Position numbers and translations under genes: made by a program. From positions 27,305,905 through 27,369,904 of the forward strand of contig CM069448.1 of the NCBI GenBank assembly GCA_035610835.1: a DNA stretch of 64,000 nucleotides, written 5' to 3'. Position 1 is the stretch's first letter; each line of letters begins with the position of its first letter. The stretch comes from Ophiura sarsii (taxonomy: Eukaryota; Echinodermata; Ophiuroidea; Amphilepidida; Ophiuridae). Shown piece by piece: positions 24,382 through 34,409 of this stretch. The notes beneath the pieces are model-generated. The model was not told the DNA's origin and searched no databases. It was given only the letters and a program-made list of their open reading frames with translations.

Positions 24382-24841
24382 ATATCGTCAGCCTGCTTCG
24401 ATAATTGCCTAACTCACTTTTCAGTCAAATTGAGTTTTTGCATAAATCATGACTTCATTACATTATGCACATGCTGTTATAATACCTAAGTCATTGACCA
24501 ATCAAAAGTGTTGCTAAATGAAGAGCTTTGTTGCAAAAGGGCCACCAGACTACTCCAACATGTTACTCATTTTGCATTATTGAATTTGCATTGACAAATC
24601 CATGGAATTAATCAAATTATTGTATGGCTGTGTTCATCTGTTTCTATATGACTTGGATTAGTGCATCCATGCACGCCAATTGAGGCATCAACAATACAAG
24701 CCTCATTCCACATAATGAATATCCATCCATCAATAATGCAAAATGAGTAACAGGTACACAGGTAACAGGTTTCATACTTTTGTTGTTTTCTAAGAACTAG
24801 AAAAAATGAGTTAGGCAATTATCGAAGCAGGCTGACGATAT
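24382..24841. mobile_element. MITE with ~35-bp ATATCGTCAGCC ends
   Basis: Ends ATATCGTCAGCCTGCTTCG plus ATAATTGCCTAACTCA, inverted at 24805-24841. Further copies: a 109-bp solo hairpin at 50072-50180 and a half copy at about 50330-50523. All three lie in TAPT1 introns. Confidence 0.92.
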
Positions 24842-24849
24842 CTCTTTAT

Positions 24850-25930
24850 GGCGAGTCAAAAACTCAAAATATTGATTGCATTATTCAGCAATATATTATA
24901 AATTCTTTTCAATGACTGGCTTTTATCATTTGTGTCATTCAATGGAGAATTTCACTTTTTAATTGATCTCATGACTGCTACATTACACTATCAATTCATC
25001 AACAAAACATGTAAGGGACACATTTCTACTAATTTGAAATGGAGAATACCAATTTCCAATTTGTCTTATGAATATTTCATGACACTACCAAAGTCATCAA
25101 CATAATACTGAATTACCCTAAGGCAACAACAAAATAACCCTGTTCTACGGCCAAACATACATCTCAAGAAGGGTTGGTCAGTCGGGTGTCCCCCCCCCCC
25201 CCTCCACCTGCCCAGCGCAATTTGCACGAAATTTCTAATTTAAAAATATCTATTTTTTTCTCCAAAAAATCCACACACAAAAGGAATGTGTATGTATAAT
25301 TTTTTTTTTTAAATAGTGGGTTGGTCGATCGATTACCTTTTTTCCGTTTTGTTGTTGTTATTGCTATGGACACTTTGGAGTTCTATTCTAAAGCTTGACT
25401 GACACTATAGAGAAGAAAACAACTATACAATTTCGTTTTCAATTCCTTTAATGTCCTTATACGTTTGTTCTAATAGCGCCATACCAACAAAATATGAAAG
25501 TCAAAAAAATCTCAGCAAAAGTGTGTGTTGAATGCAAGGGTGACAGTTTTTAGATCATGTTTGATGTCCTGTTTATTGCTAGAATCTTGAAGTTGCACCT
25601 CCTTGGTGTTAGCAAGGGAGGATATGGGTTATAAATACAATCTATGACATTTTGTTTAAATCTATTTGGCAACTTCAGATAAAAATATCATTTAAAAAAA
25701 CACATTTTTCACCATAAAAAATATCTTAAAATACACAAACAAACACCAGGTTGAGATGTGATGGGTCGGTCGTGTTTGGGCAAACAAACCTTCTTTTTTT
25801 TGCCTAGCTACACAGTACCAGTCAGTAACTGTGCGGCTATATTATATTGGTTATATCGCGCAATACCTGAACAGGTACAGTACAGGCAGCCGAGTAACCA
25901 TGATAAAATAATGGCTGTTTAATAATGAAA
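24850..25930. other. TAPT1 intron, no exon seen
   Basis: AT-rich with a C run at 25189-25202 and dispersed-repeat fragments near 25140 and 25750. Confidence 0.4.
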
Positions 25931-25935
25931 CATAC

Positions 25936-26004
25936 CAGGCAAGCTAGAGGTAGCGGAATAAAGCCCATCCGTCTGGAAACCACATCCGAGTGATCAGAAA
26001 ACGC
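25936..26004 (-). CDS. TAPT1: TAPT1 exon, SRRMGFIPLPLACL
   Basis: 69 bp, phase 0 at both ends, acceptor TCCTATTTTCAG and donor GCCTG|GTATGT. Encodes AFSDHSDVVSRRMGFIPLPL then ACL; human is AYTDYSDSVARRMGFIPLPL then AVL, the most conserved block of the family. Two further acceptor-plus-exon-start copies lie just upstream (see 26005-26130). Confidence 0.96.
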
Positions 26005-26130
26005 CTGAAAATAGGAAAGAAAAAAGTATGTTCCAGTAAACGACACGCAAGTGATCAGAAAATGCCTGAAAATATGAGAGATAAAAATCATCAGTAAAAT
26101 GTGTCTGAAAATGCCTGAAGACAGGAGATT
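26005..26130 (-). repeat. Tandem partial copies of a TAPT1 splice acceptor
   Basis: Reading 5' to 3' on the minus strand, CTTCAG|GCATTTTCAGAC (start 26114) and TTTTCAG|GCATTTTCTGATCAC (start 26065) precede the real TTTTCAG|GCGTTTTCTGATCAC (26004). Each copy repeats acceptor and first ~17 exon bases. Using either upstream site lengthens the exon by 110 or 61 bases and meets a stop. Confidence 0.8.
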
Positions 26131-26449
26131 CAGTAAGGCCACACAAAAATCCACCATTAGTTTTAGGAAAGAAGAAAGATGCATGTTCAGCATTCTTTAA
26201 CCCCCTGAGAACTACCGGCCGATTGGTCAGAGAGATGGATACATCATTTATTGCACCAATCAGAGACATTGTTAAAATAATTGTATCCCTGATAAAGATC
26301 GGGGTGAAATAGTTTAAAAGCTGTATCGTAATTGGTTATTCAATTGAGTATATCTTGTAATGAACCAATCAGAAGCATTGTTAGATAGATAGGTGTGGAC
26401 CAGGGGGTTAAAATCTGTTTTCTTGTAGTATCTGTTTGTTTCCCTAAAA

Positions 26450-26865
26450 TGTGATGCGATCTGTGAAAACCTGCTGCCACATGGTGGCATTTTTCATATT
26501 GGAGATATTTATATCATAAGAAAGCTAAAACTGTGCTGATTACAGAACTGTTTCGATCATTTATCTACGATCACAACAAAAAAAGTTAATGATGATTGTG
26601 ATGTCATCAAAAGCTACAAAACAAGATATCATGAAAACAGGCCAAAAAAGGTACATAATTCAATATAATAACATTATAAGGTTAATAATAAAAGTGACTT
26701 ATGTAAGTTTTTGAAGGTGAAATTTCATGAAAGATGATGACACAAAGTATTGGAAACTAATTTTCTTTAAAAAAATCTAAAAAAAAGAAAAATGTTTTTT
26801 ATTTTACCCATAATCCCTAATTCACAATTTGCGCCATCCGACGGGTTTTCACAGATCGCATCACA
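26450..26865. mobile_element. MITE with TGTGATGCGATCTGTG ends
   Basis: TGTGATGCGATCTGTGAAAA at the left and TTTTCACAGATCGCATCACA at the right are inverted, 416 bp apart. A piece of the end (AATGTGATGCGATC) occurs at about 11692. Confidence 0.9.
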
Positions 26866-26869
26866 AATG

Positions 26870-28205
26870 GTTTTATTTTAAATCAACTGACCGACCGAGA
26901 TGTTGGCACTTACACAGCAACTCAACTTTATTTGAACAGCAAAATATGCAAGTTAAACTTCCCCTATCAAATTGCCATGCGTTTAAATTTCAGAAAATGT
27001 GGGAATATTGCAATAACAAATACTAATTTGTATTCCAACATTTTAAGTAGCGAAAATGAATAACTGTTAAAATGATTAAATAAAAACATCTAATCTGAAT
27101 TATATACACAAACAGAGGTCAGACTTAGATATAGGCTCAAGGGCTATATGCAGGTTCACTTTGATCAATTAATAATCAATTAACTAATTAATTAATTCTA
27201 TCATGAGATGATGTTTTAAATACTACAATAATCACTAATATTATTTCACTCTCCCAACCTACGTCCTTATTTTATGATTGGTCATTAAATAAAAAAAAGG
27301 CTTAATTTAGCGTGCATGTGGTACAAATTCAAGATCACCACACACTCATGCACACGCTATTGACGGACTTGTAAAGACTTGATTGAATTAGGCCAAATAA
27401 AAAATAAACATGTTTAGCATCCCTGTCTGCATCCTTTTTTTTGGTTCTGCTTATTATTTTTTCTTAATTTCAGTCATAACTTGTTTGAGTTTGATATTTA
27501 TAACAGCTTTGCTTCTTTCATTTAAACAAGTTTTGTGGTGACCAACCCCTCAGAACCATGAAATAGATTTAAATAGGCCTTCTTGCTAACAAGGGTGATT
27601 TTGCACTTTAAAAGTAAAAAAGAAAGAAGAAAAAAGGCCTCCTCCTTCCTATTTTTGAAAAGTCCAGGCGCTTAACATGGTGTGTTTTTTATTTTGCCTA
27701 TACACAGCTACACCTTGGAATAAGTAGAATATTCTACTTATTCCAATGCTACACAGAACCAGCTAGCAACCAGCAGGCATATGCTACCAACCTAAATGGA
27801 TCTATTTACCACGCTTCACTGACCCAGCAGAATGGCCTATTGTGGGCGGCTCATTTATATTTCATGACATCCACGGTACATGGGTAACCTACTCAGCGTA
27901 TCAGTCATCCGTTGTATATGGTTTCCATGGTGATGAATATCATTAGATTGTATGAATATGGATGGATAATTTGAGATAAAAAATAAGACCAAATAAGGAC
28001 AACAAACAAGGCTTGTGACGCGAATTTCAGGAGGAATACTAAATTACTGTTTGTCTGGTAATATTTTTTTGAAAGAAGCCATATTAATATTAAATGTGAC
28101 CTGATTTGCAAAGGCTTTGTGGTGGTGGTGGTGTGGGGAGGTAGGGGGACATGTCCTTTCTGGGTTTAGTAACTGGGGCATGCAGTATGTTTCAAATATT
28201 GTACT
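26870..28205. other. TAPT1 intron; dispersed repeat and 32-bp palindrome
   Basis: A perfect 32-bp palindrome lies at 27715-27746 (TTGGAATAAGTAGAAT followed by its complement). 27410-27720 is related to 3420-3830. No exon seen. Confidence 0.6.
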
Positions 28206-28208
28206 TAC

Positions 28209-28268
28209 ATTTTTCTTGCGACTTATGACCATATCGTATGCTAGGTTAGCACGGTATTCCGTATATAC
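28209..28268 (-). CDS. TAPT1: TAPT1 exon, VYTEYRANLAYDMVISRKKN
   Basis: 60 bp, phase 0 at both ends, acceptor TTACCTGTAG and consensus donor AAAAAT|GTAAGTAC. Human counterpart is VYSEYRASLAFDLVSSRQKN. It lies in the cytoplasmic loop between membrane segments. Confidence 0.96.
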
Positions 28269-28892
28269 CTACAGGTAACAAAAACAAGAAATAGTTTATT
28301 GAGAAACATTCTAGTCAAACCTTGTCAGTTCTATGACATTGTTGGTAAATTAATGTTGTTGTATTTTGTTATTGTATTTACATACATTTCATGCAATAGA
28401 ATTATTTTATCAAATTTATACAGTTATACTAAAACCGTAATAACAAATATACTTTTCAGGCGATGACAAAAACAATCCTGTTTTACCGCCATTTGTTTGG
28501 AATTGTTTTTGAAATTTTCTGAAAAATTGTAGAAAATTCACCAACGTTTTCAACTGGCATTGTGTTTTTTTTATATTGAAGACAATGTTTGTGTGTGGAT
28601 GTTTTTGTTAAGGATGTTTCTGGTTTTTTTGTTTGTTTGTTTTATTTTTTGTTTATTTAACTGGTTGGTCTTAGCTGCGTAGACCCATGGTTGGGTCCTG
28701 ACTAGACCTTAACCGTGCTAATACTAGGATGTAAATCTGCGTCAGTATCAAATGAAATGTTGATGTATTGCTTGCAGCTGTTTTTGTTGTGGTTGTTTTC
28801 TTGCGGATATTTTTGTTGCACATGTTATTGTTGACCGCTGTTGTTGTTGTATAACGTTGCTGTTCTGTTAAAACCTTGTGTCCCCATCCGGC

Positions 28893-29112
28893 CCTTCAGC
28901 ATGTATAAAATAATACCTCCATTGTATAATCTTTGGGCAATCTGCTCTAAACATATTCAATGGCCAAAACACATCTATTGATACCTTATATACAGTTAGT
29001 GCTCTTGCGCCTCAATATGAATAAAGCAACACTTCATATGCACAACAGTTGGACAGTTTTATTTTATACATGTTGCAGGGCGGGAAAAACATACAAGGTT
29101 TTGACAGAACAG
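28893..29112. repeat. Dispersed repeat, CAGCATGTATAAA unit
   Basis: Same order of blocks as 53752-54050: GCATGTATAAAATAATACC, CAATCTGCTCTAAACAT, GGCCAAAACACATCTA, then AAAGCAACACTTC and TACAAGGTTTTGACAGAACAG. It ends 20 bp from the next TAPT1 exon. Confidence 0.7.
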
Positions 29113-29132
29113 CGAGGATAAGTGTGACTTAC

Positions 29133-29242
29133 CTCCTCAGTTAGAGAATTAAATTTGGTAATGAAGCAATGCTTGACCCAATCTACTAGTACCTCGGCGC
29201 ACAATACTAAACCTACATCGGGTATCAGGTCCCAGAAATGAT
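29133..29242 (-). CDS. TAPT1: TAPT1 exon, HFWDLIPDVG...NSLTEE
   Basis: 110 bp, acceptor TTTATTTCCAG, donor GAGGAG|GTAAGTC. Opens in phase 1 (AT completes Asp). Encodes HFWDLIPDVGLVLCAEVLVD then WVKHCFITKFNSLTEE; human is HLWVLFPDVCMVIASEIAVD then IVKHAFITKFNDITAD. Confidence 0.96.
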
Positions 29243-29249
29243 CTGGAAA

Positions 29250-31297
29250 TAAAACACGAAAACAAAGATGGAAATGAGACTGGTGCCATTATAAGCCTGA
29301 TATACACACAGTAGCATAACTTTGATGTGTGGCACCTGGATATCGGCTTGTGAGGCAACAATTGCAAATAAGTTCACTGTTTCCTGAAAATGTTCTGCAG
29401 GTTTTGAGAGAGTATTTTGCTGTATATAAAGAACATGAGAACAATAGTCCCACGGACAGTGCTTCCACCCCTCAAAAAATAAATTCCTCAAATAGAATCC
29501 CCAATTTATTGGAACTTGATGTGATTTCAAAATTGCTATATCCGTGCTTCTTTGGTTGTTTAACAAATTTTATGGAGGTCTAAAGCATGGCAAGGATATA
29601 TTACATGTGAGATACTTCGGAATAAAACAAATTAAATTTAGGGGATAGGGTTGAATTGATTAATGAATGGTCTATATAGAGGGCGCTTATTATGTGTTCT
29701 GAAAAAGCAAAATAGACCAGGGGGTGATTGTCGACTAAGTTTAGCAACTGTTTAATATTAATACGGGTCACCAAACATGAATGAAAAAAGAATACAAGAG
29801 GGAAAGATTGTTTTTTCTTCTTTTAAGATATAAGTTGTCGCAAATTTTGAAATTTTCCCAGTTTTCCCAAATTACCTGGAATTATTTCATTTCCCGAACA
29901 TTTCCTGAAAAACAACCATAATTTCCCGATTTCCTGGTAAAAGTGGAAACACTGCCAACAGACAATAACCCTAACCCTGCAGCATGGTTCTGGGAATGAA
30001 ACTATCAGGGGAGAAAATCGGTCAAATTAGGGGGGAGGGAAACTGGCAAACTCATGTTGCCCCTACCCTAATGAGCCAACGAGTCAGCTTGGAAAAATCT
30101 TAAGATTTTCATCCGTATATGATAGCTCGTCTAAGCGCATTACATGTAGGTGATAGACTGGGAAAGCAACCGCTACCAGCTCCTAGTAGAGAAGTATTTT
30201 GTGAGTGCTCAAGAATGTTAGGTTAACAACGTTAAAGGGGCATTGAGAGATTGCCTAGAAAAATGAAATTTGGAAAAAAATAATTGTTTCAATAGATAAG
30301 GTACGTAGGAACCCTGAAGTGTAAGGATTTATGGGAAAACGATTGAATAATCGCGCTAGATTGAAATTTGATTGATGCAAGTTATGTGGTGAGTGATGCG
30401 GATAATTTCAATGTGATTTACATCAAAATTACCAAATGGTGAAATGTTACGTGATAGACGGCGAATTAAGGTAAACGGTTTCAGATGGTAGTTAGTATAT
30501 ATGCCTAAGTATTACATAGGTGCAAAAAAAACAGATAGTGATTAGAAATTAAGCTGGTGACTCTACAAAGAGCTCTGTAACACAAATGGGCAGGAGTTAA
30601 ACATTCAAATGAAAGTGACATTTGAATTAAGATCAAAGTTCATACATACAAAGAACAACATGAAAATATCAAGAAAAAGAAAACAAATCTGGCAGTCATG
30701 GTAACAAGAGAACCTTTTAACAACAAACCCGGATTTCACCAGATTTGCCCTCTAAAGCAAGGGCCTATTGTTTTAAAGGCGGATGTTCCGATCCCGTAAG
30801 ATTTTTTTTGCCCATCAACATATTTTGATATAATCAGATGAAACCACATATTATTCTCGTTATCTTTGTAAAATGTTTGGCGTAAGATATGTTCCATACG
30901 TTATAGGCTAACATGCAGTGAATTACTACAAAAGGTGGTTAACCACCCGGTAGGTTTGTGTACAACTCAATGGGCAAATTTCATGTCACATTGTGCTTCT
31001 AAAATAAGAAATATTGGAGTTATGCAACTCAAGCTTTGGAATGCAACTATTTTAAATATCAGAAATAATGTTTTGATACCATACCATATTTTAATTTCTT
31101 TTAACTCAAATGAATATTATATTTGCTGCATGTGAATCATATAGGCCTATGCATGAATCATTTATAAGTCATACCTAAAATACATTCCAATACAATGAAA
31201 TTCAAAATAGAAAAATAATCATCAACTATTCATTACAATATCAATTTATCAGATCAAATAGCCATTTTCTATTAACAATTCAGACCTAATCATCTCA
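29250..31297. other. Start of 20-kb TAPT1 intron; no exon seen
   Basis: Open frames at 29225-29583 on both strands overlap one another and match nothing I know. A MITE end (TTAAAGGGGCATTGAGAGA) begins at 30232 and runs to about 30520; its complete relative is at 58926-59309. Confidence 0.5.
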
Positions 31298-31445
31298 TCA
31301 CAAACGTCTGACTCATTTAGAGTCATAGTGAGCGCATATAGAAGGCAGACAGAGAGATGATATACAGGGTGTCACAAACGTCTGACTCATTTAGAGTCAT
31401 AGTGAGCGCATATAGAAGGCGGACAGGGAGATGATATACAGGGTG
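31298..31445. repeat. 74-bp tandem duplication
   Basis: Two near-identical copies from TCACAAACGTCTGACTC to GATGATATACAGGG, running into the end of the next element. Confidence 0.95.
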
Positions 31446-32294
31446 TCCAAGAATGATTTATACTAATAAAAAAGAATAAAAATATAAAAACAACATTACA
31501 GTCAAAGTCTAATGCTTGCAATATAATGGGGAACATGTTTCATCTACATCCGTTCCAATATGACATGACATTACAGGGGTAGAATCTCGGCGCGAATCCG
31601 CGAATCGATTCGCGTAAAATCACTACCGCGTGAATCCAGGTGGATTCGCGCACAAAAAAAAAAAAATTAAAACCTTTTTTTTCTAAAAAAAATTAAAACC
31701 TTTTTTTTCTAAAAAAAATTAAAACCTTTTTTTTCTAAGTCCAAAATCCTTCCGCGAGAATCCTAACAGATTCGCGCGGTTGGTTACGAAATTCTACCCC
31801 TGCATTATTGAAAACCGGTTTCTCACTTTTAGCGTATTTGAATTGTTAAATCTCACACCAAGCTTCCAAACTGCCGCTTAGGAAAGTATGATTAAATCAC
31901 TCAAACAGAACAATTCCTAACATCATTCAAATATGGCTTCAGAAAACATCACCAACAGTTGATATTTACTAATTTTGTAGTGGAAATCAAAAGAGGACAC
32001 ATAAATTTACCTGAATATCCTTTAGATTGAGCTTTGTGCCCAACATGGTCAATGAAGGTCAATGATTTTACGAGTTTCTAAAGAGGTAATTTTGGTTAAA
32101 CTTGGAATCTACCATGTTTACAAATGAGTCCATAATTTCTGTCAGAAACGTCCAATTTGTAAGGGTCACAATTCCTAAGAAAGCTAAATATGTAGATATT
32201 ATTAGAATCATAAGCATCTTGACCAATAACAATGGAATTCATAGCTAAATTAATGCAATTTTCCCGGTATAAATCAATCTAGGACACCCTGTAT
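31436..32294. mobile_element. Non-autonomous DNA transposon, TACAGGGTGTCC ends
   Basis: ATACAGGGTGTCCAAGAATG at the left and ATCAATCTAGGACACCCTGTAT-type at the right (32267-32294) are inverted over about 26 bp. There is no transposase frame inside; a second MITE (31574-31802) is nested within it. Confidence 0.8.
31574..31802. mobile_element. Nested MITE, CAGGGGTAGAAT ends
   Basis: CAGGGGTAGAAT and ATTCTACCCCTG bound it. Subterminal GATTCGCG motifs are inverted, and the core holds three 26-bp direct repeats of TTAAAACCTTTTTTTTCTAA. Confidence 0.88.
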
Positions 32295-32299
32295 AGCCT

Positions 32300-33090
32300 A
32301 AATATATATTTAATTAATTGAATTGAAGTACCAAGTGTGACGGTTACACCTCAATGCACCGGCTAATCACAATTATTGCAATTGTTGCTTCGGAGTCACA
32401 ATTATTACTCATGCTATGAGTATGCTCTTTTGAAGACAGTGCAGTCACTGGATACAAGACAAATTGATTAATACAAGGAAACCTGTGAATAGAGGTTTTG
32501 AAATACATGTACTGACATGTACTGTTGCGGCAAAAGGGTGCGGTTGTCGGTAAATGCATTTCGAGATATTGATGGATTTAGGCATGGAAAAACAAAGAAA
32601 ATTAAGACAATTTCACTGTAATTTTTCATCATAAAATCAGACAGCAGTATCCAATCCAATCTTAACCACAAAAGTGTCATTTTGATGGATTGAGAATAAA
32701 CTCCCTTTATGGTATTAAGATCTCAACTTTTTTTCTGGAGTGACAACTGCACCCTTACAGCTGTGGCTGTACACATATGTATGATACATAAAATTTGATG
32801 AATTTTCTAAAATTTTAAAAATAAAAATAAATTCAAAAATGTGTAAAATAAAATCAATACATTTGTAATTTTTTTTATTTTTATAATGATATATTAAAAT
32901 TTGAGGTGAATCCAATGACAAAAATAGGGACAGCGGTCCCAAAAAGGTCGTCCGTTTATATGGGTAGATTAAAAACAAGGTGGATCTCAAACCACAGGCA
33001 TCTAGAAAGAAAGCGGTTAGACCACTAGCGGATCCAGGATATAAAAAATAAAATAAACATCCTGAGTTTGGTTGCAATTGTACTTCACCT
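32300..33090. other. Intronic; edge of the satellite block
   Basis: 32930-33090 contains a module (AGATTAAAAACAAGGTGG, ACTAGCGGATCCAGGATAT) that recurs within the satellite at 40245-40345 and 41822-41920. The rest is unremarkable. Confidence 0.55.
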
Positions 33091-33610
33091 GATTAAATGA
33101 AATTAACTTTACATATGCAGCTAATTTTACATCTTGACCTCATATGACGTTTGACCTTGGTATGTGACCTTTGACCTAATTAACATATGAATGTTTCCAT
33201 GTTGCATCCATGACCCAAGTTTGGTTGCAATTGGTCATTGTATGGAAAAATGAACAAGAGACAAAAAAATGAACAAGAGACAAAAAAAAATTAACAAGAG
33301 ACAAAAAAAAAGGTGTACTAAATTTTACATCTTGACCTCAGATGGCCTTTGACCTTTCTATGCGACCTTTGACCTCATTAACATATGCGGGTTTCCATGT
33401 TGTATCTATGACTGAAGTTTAGTTGCAATTAGTCATTGTGTGGAAAAGAAATGGACAAATGTAATCAATTTTACATATGCAGCCACTTTTACATCTTGAC
33501 CTCAGATGAACTTTGACCTTGGTATGTGACCTTTGACCTCATCAACATCTGAAGGGTATACACCACCAATGCACTCCCCATAGACGCTACGTGCAAAGTA
33601 GGGGTCAAAC

Positions 33611-34409
33611 AGAGAATAGGTTCATCAGGAATCCAAGGAAACATAATTAGAAGATTCATAAGATAATTCCAAAATTGAACTTACTGTTCCAGACAGTTTC
33701 GACGTCCGATCGGATGTCTTTCTCAATGGTGTATGACGACCGTTGATCCAGTGTTACCAGAAGTAGTGTTTCTGATGACGTCACGAGATGTGTTGGATGA
33801 CGTTTTCTGGATCAATTGATCATACAGGTGACTAAGTTGGTAGGCCCCCTGCCAATGACGATAAAGCAGGCGTGATCTACGAGATCCCTTGTCAAAACTG
33901 TGATAAAACCTACATAGGCGAAACAGGCCGCCGTTTCGGTACGCGTAAAAAGGAACACAAAACAGAAACGGACAAAATGACAGGCCGCAAATTTACACGC
34001 ACGGCAAGGATAGACTCACAAAATACGGAGATGAAGTCTTCGATCGCAGATCACGCGGCTACGGAAAACCATCTAATAAAATGGGACGACACAAACATTC
34101 TCGCGAGAGACAACACTAGAAACACCAGATGGATTAGAGAATCCATTTGGATCCGTCGCAAATCCCATCTAGACATGAAACAGCACCGCATGAACAGCGA
34201 CGAGGGGGCCTACCAACTTAGTCACCTGTATGATCAATTGATCCAGAAAACGTCATCCAACACATCTCGTGACGTCATCAGAAACACTACTTCTGGTAAC
34301 ACTGGATCAACGGTCGTCATACACCATTGAGAAAGACATCCGATCGGACGTCGAAACTGTCTGGAACAGTAAGTTCAATTTTGGAATTATCTTATGAATC
34401 TTCTAATTA
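33611..34409 (+). mobile_element. Penelope-like element fragment with inverted arms
   Basis: Inserted in the first 470-bp unit, with a target duplication of up to 12 bp (TAGGGGTCAAAC at 33599-33610 and 34410-34421). 33643-33850 is the reverse complement of 34203-34410 (about 208 bp, nearly perfect). Between and into the right arm runs the GIY-YIG coding fragment. Confidence 0.88.
33851..34330 (+). pseudogene. Penelope GIY-YIG endonuclease domain, fragment
   Basis: About 155 codons matching the C-terminal GIY-YIG nuclease of Penelope-like retroelements: IYEIPCQNCDKTYIGETGRR and GTRKKEH (active-site region), then SSIADHAATENHLIKW, TRWIRESIWIRR and MNSDEGAYQLSHLYDQL. The reverse transcriptase that should precede it is absent, replaced by the inverted arm, and there is no start ATG in context. 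The frame is intact to TGA at 34328. Confidence 0.9.

Noticed and set aside
29225..29583. Overlapping ~85- and ~113-codon frames on opposite strands next to a TAPT1 exon
   Set aside because: The minus-strand frame shares no similarity with TAPT1 and its end is in the wrong frame relative to the real exon; no splice sites bound it.
32715..33077. Recurring frame (also 40112-40360 and 41684-41932) with identical N-terminal residues
   Set aside because: It is simply the antisense reading of a satellite module present three times; frames diverge after the module.
33770..33830. Possible hammerhead ribozyme in the Penelope arm (CTGATGA followed by a CGTCA/TGACG stem)
   Set aside because: The stem is followed by TTTTC rather than the GAAA needed for the catalytic core, and no flanking stems I and III are evident.
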